Shown: positions 61,190 through 64,000 of the stretch, piece by piece
Position numbering within the stretch: position 1 is the stretch's first letter
Layout of the letters: every line of letters begins with the position of its first letter
Source of the DNA: Neckera pumila
Lineage: Eukaryota > Streptophyta > Bryopsida > Hypnales > Neckeraceae
Assembly (NCBI GenBank): GCA_963969595.1
Contig: OZ018409.1
Location: forward strand, 35,105,282-35,169,281
DNA length: 64,000 bases
Direction of reading: 5' to 3'
Translations under genes and position numbers: made by a program
Notes under the pieces: model-generated
Databases searched by the model: none
What the model was told of the DNA's origin: nothing
The model's input: only the letters and a program-made list of their open reading frames with translations

Positions 61190-62220
61190 GACGAATGCTG
61201 CTGGAATGAGTACTCTCCAATTCTAAAACAAGGGCTCCAATAACAACAGGACTCTCGAGTCTGTGTCACGGAATTTGACGTTCATTCTCCGAATCCAAAC
61301 ACAGAAACCATCATGGCCATTGTGAGTGGAGGCGACGAATAACATGAGGAGGCTCATGCGTTGGTGGGAAGCGAAGGGAAGCCTAATCTAACTACTATTG
61401 GGAACGAAATAAGCTTTCACATAAACCCTGATCGTCGCAGTGCTCTCCATATGAAGAATTTTCACATACGAAATTTCCAAACCTTAGATCTGAAACACCC
61501 AGAGTTTCGCAATGCAATCTCGCCAGAAGAAAACGACGATTGCATCCCCAAGACCACTCCGCTTCTTCTTCTATTTCTTCTTCTTCAATCCAAAACCCCA
61601 ACCAATCCTGTCGCAACAGGACTAAACCCTTGAATTCCCACAAAAACCAAACCAGCAGCAATTTGACCAATAATCGAAACCCAATCAAATTCGAGACCAA
61701 TACTCCAAACCCAAGAAAAATTGCGCACCAACAATCCAAGCCCAACACTCCCAAGCCACAATCCGAGCCCGCAATTCAAAGTCCACCAATCCCAGGCAAG
61801 AATCTAAGGCAACAATCGAATCCCGAGAGTTGAATCCCGAGATCTCGAAACAGGGGAGCCCGTTGTTCGTTCTTTCGTGCGTTAGAGCTACAGGTGCGTA
61901 AAAGCTTCAACGAAGCAACTTATGACATCGCTGAATCTGCACGGAAAAAGGAGAACAAAAAGAAGAAGGCAACATTTGGAGATGAAAAACAAATGGAAGC
62001 AAAATGCAAGTAAAATGGAAAGGGATCGGCAAGAGCAATGATGGGCGTTGTGTTGCAAGAGTCAGGGGAGGGAAGGTCTCTGGGCGCCGCAGCTCATTTG
62101 GGAAGCCAAAGTGGCGACCTCACTTCGGTCGCCGGGTGGGCCAGACGGCCAGTGCGGCCTTTCTGAAGAGAAGACTGTGAAGGATTCCTTCGGAGGACAA
62201 GGACGAAGAGAAAAAGGAAA
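61190..62220. other. Upstream region of the kinase gene, low-complexity open frames
   Basis: Presumed promoter and leader of the minus-strand kinase lie at 61190-61400. Open frames at 61395-61754 (-), 61540-61833 (+) and 62048-62287 (+) are proline/asparagine- or leucine-biased low-complexity translations without motifs, so none is called as a gene. Confidence 0.4.
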
Positions 62221-62460
62221 TGAGGAAGACGAAGACGACGAGAAAAAGAAAATGAGGAAGACGAAGACGAAGAGAAAAAGAAAATGAGGAAGACGAAGAC
62301 GAAGAGAAAAAGAAAATGAGGAAGACGAAGACGAAGAGAAAAAGAAAATGAGGAAGACGAAGACGAAGAGAAAAAGAAAATGAGGAAGACGAAGACGAAG
62401 AAAAAAAGAAAATGAGGAAGACGAAGACAAAGAAAAAAAGAAAATGAAGACGAAGAAGAA
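62221..62460. repeat. Minisatellite, 32-bp purine unit, about 7.5 copies
   Basis: The unit TGAGGAAGACGAAGACGAAG plus 12 further purine-rich bases recurs at 62221, 62253, 62285, 62317, 62349, 62381, 62413 and partly 62445, exactly 32 bases apart. The middle copies are identical and the outer ones carry single changes. Because 32 is not a multiple of three, each unit shifts frame, which argues against a coding role. Confidence 0.95.
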
Positions 62461-62886
62461 GAGAAGGAGAGAATAAGAGATATCCTATTGAAGGTTAGAT
62501 TTGATATAAATTAAGTCATTTTTTGTAAGAAAAAATACCACATGATATCTTTTGATTAGAGTGAGGTGACCTAGACCCTTGAAAATCTAATGTGAAAATT
62601 CAATTTTTGACACATTTTTGTCAAATCAAACCCTCATATATAATATTATTATTGAACCTTTCTACAAATCAAAGGCATGAATAGAGAATGATTTTATATA
62701 GAACTACATTGGTGATCACAAACAATTAAGACTCAAAATCAATGTCAAGTTGTTGTGCACCTACGTAAAAGTCATTGAAAGTCAATGTGCCTTTGGGTTA
62801 TGAGATTCCAAATGAAAAATGGTAACAAGACTTCATATATGCGAGCGATGAAGTTTCATAGGCAATCTTCAAATGTTTCGTATCAG

Positions 62887-63095
62887 TACAAATAATATAA
62901 TTTAAATTTTTATTAGAACTTTCATAAGATTTTGCTTCAATGTCACGCTTTTTACGACAAAAAAAAATAGAGGAAAAAACATAGAGAAGATACAAATAAT
63001 GTAATTTAAATTTTTATTGGAACTTTCATAAGATTTTTCTTCAATGGCACGCTTTTTACGACAAAAAAAAAATAGAGGAAAAAACATAGAGAAAG
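62887..63095. repeat. Tandem duplication, 104-bp unit
   Basis: Two copies, starting at 62887 and 62991, both begin TACAAATAAT.TAATTTAAAT and end AGAGGAAAAAACATAGAGAA. They differ by only a few bases, so the duplication is recent. The minus-strand open frames here are by-products of the repeat. Confidence 0.93.
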
Positions 63096-63411
63096 AGAAA
63101 CAGAGAAAGAAAAAAAGTCAAGTGTGGTTTGTTGAAGAGTATGGTATTGTTGCATGTTTTGGGTGACTTTGGATCAAAGGAGAAGATGCTTTGTATCAAC
63201 GAAAGCTACCAAGACAAAATTTGAATAGCAATTTATTCAAAGAGCAAGAGAGTGGTATTGGAGCATAACCTCTCTTATAATATAGCTGCTTGTTCTAATG
63301 GAGCGATTACCAATGAGTGCGTTAATTTGTGTTTTTCAAGAAATGATTCACACCCTACCTAAAAGGATGATTTCCACAAGACTAAACTAACCTTCCGGGG
63401 TTAATGTTTTA

Positions 63412-63634
63412 ACCCTTGAACGCCGCCGAGGACGTTCTGCGTCCTTTGAATGACAAAGAATCTTTCCCTACAAGACAGAAGTGCAACTATTCATCCTCGG
63501 TATTAGGAGTAAGAAGGAAAGATCTTCAACAGTTCTTTGACTTCCAATGAATGTATTAAGCTTTTTCAAAGTAGATGATGTCACACGGAATCACAATACA
63601 TGATTTCCATGGCTACCGGTCCGTCCTTCAAGGG
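63412..63634. mobile_element. Small MITE with CCCTTGAA termini and TTAA duplication, 223 bp
   Basis: The left end, CCCTTGAACGCCGCC, and the inverted right end, CCCTTGAAGGACGG, are flanked on both sides by TTAA (63408-63411 and 63635-63638). Just inside the left end is a GGACG-loop-CGTCC hairpin. The CCCTT start with TTAA flanks is the classic piggyBac-type signature and differs from the CCCCTAAAG family, so two unrelated TTAA-targeting termini occur in this window. Confidence 0.75.
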
Positions 63635-63638
63635 TTAA

Positions 63639-64000
63639 AGAAGGACTCCAAATCCAGCATAAACAAAAATTCAAACCTTTTCTTTTCCCCTTTCCTTTTC
63701 CTTTTCCTAAATTTAGACAGACTGGAAAGAACACTGTTGGTTAGGGTACCCCGGTATTCGCTCGCCCAAGTGCCAGCCGTAGGCTCAGCTGCTCTTGACG
63801 ACCGAGAGAAATGGAAAGAGAATTTAAAAGCTTTCGCTGGGGTTGGTCCGACTCCGTCACTCCGTGACATCAGCCCGGCAGCTTCGGTCCAAGATTCCGG
63901 GGGGACGGACCCTCCTCGAATGAGCTGTCCGTACACGGTCCAGTCGAACCTTCTGTTCACTGGCTGGGGTCTGGGGCCCCATTTTTTATTTTTTTAATCT
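63639..64000. other. Mixed sequence with a G+C-rich tail, unassigned
   Basis: From about 63720 the G+C content rises and both strands are open (63575-63997 plus, 63628-63960 minus). No motif identifies a product. It may be the edge of a gene or element that continues past the window. Confidence 0.3.

Noticed and set aside
62048..62430. Charged plus-strand and Ser/Phe/Leu-rich minus-strand open frames over the minisatellite
   Set aside because: A 32-bp unit shifts frame each repeat, and the translations are pure low complexity.
62887..63095. Possible CRISPR-like or regular array at the tandem copies
   Set aside because: There are only two adjacent copies without spacers, in a plant nuclear context; it is a simple tandem duplication.

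Overview
The window looks like nuclear DNA from a land plant, most likely a bryophyte-type genome. I cannot name the species. The evidence is GT-AG spliced multi-exon genes, a plant A-type cytochrome P450, a plant receptor-like cytoplasmic kinase with an N-terminal USP-like domain, a plant C3HC zinc-finger (NIPA/ZC3HC1-type) protein, a plant-type mariner element, a Ty1/copia relic and CACTA miniature elements. Genes are sparse and sit in very AT-rich, repeat-rich DNA.

Layout: 1-1.1 kb is a decayed copia retrotransposon on the minus strand. 2.6-4.3 kb holds two diverged copies of a dispersed repeat. 7.46-8.89 kb is an intact two-exon zinc/metal transporter (MTP/CDF family, + strand). 12.67-15.35 kb is an intact six-exon cyclophilin (+), whose fifth intron carries an internally deleted mariner element. 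16.8-18.2 kb holds TTAA-flanked elements. 22.38-24.83 kb is a four-exon cytochrome P450 (+). 25.6-26.1 kb is a fold-back direct/inverted repeat structure. 27.4-28.3 kb is another TTAA element. 28.7-29.9 kb is a decayed coding region of unknown identity (-). 31.98-37.84 kb is a six-exon coiled-coil protein gene (-). 38.2-44.6 kb is a transposon island with a three-deep nest (TTAA element inside a TTAA element inside a CACTA MITE). 45.97-50.60 kb is a seven-exon C3HC zinc-finger protein (+). 54.40-61.19 kb is an eight-exon USP-kinase gene (-). 62.2-63.6 kb carries a 32-bp minisatellite, a 104-bp tandem duplication and a small TTAA-flanked MITE.

The genes do not form an operon or an obvious pathway cluster. 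They are independent plant genes: metal homeostasis, protein folding, specialised or hormone oxidation, an uncharacterised coiled-coil protein, a nuclear C3HC protein and a signalling (pseudo)kinase. Two composition classes are visible. The transporter and the cyclophilin are very AT-rich at silent sites, while the P450, coiled-coil, C3HC and kinase genes are much richer in G+C.

The most interesting signal is a family of about 0.9-kb non-coding elements with CCCCTAAAG terminal inverted repeats flanked by TTAA. Target duplication at TTAA is supported by comparing occupied and empty sites inside the window. TTAA targeting with CCC-starting termini is the hallmark of piggyBac-type transposons, which to my knowledge are rarely described in land plants.
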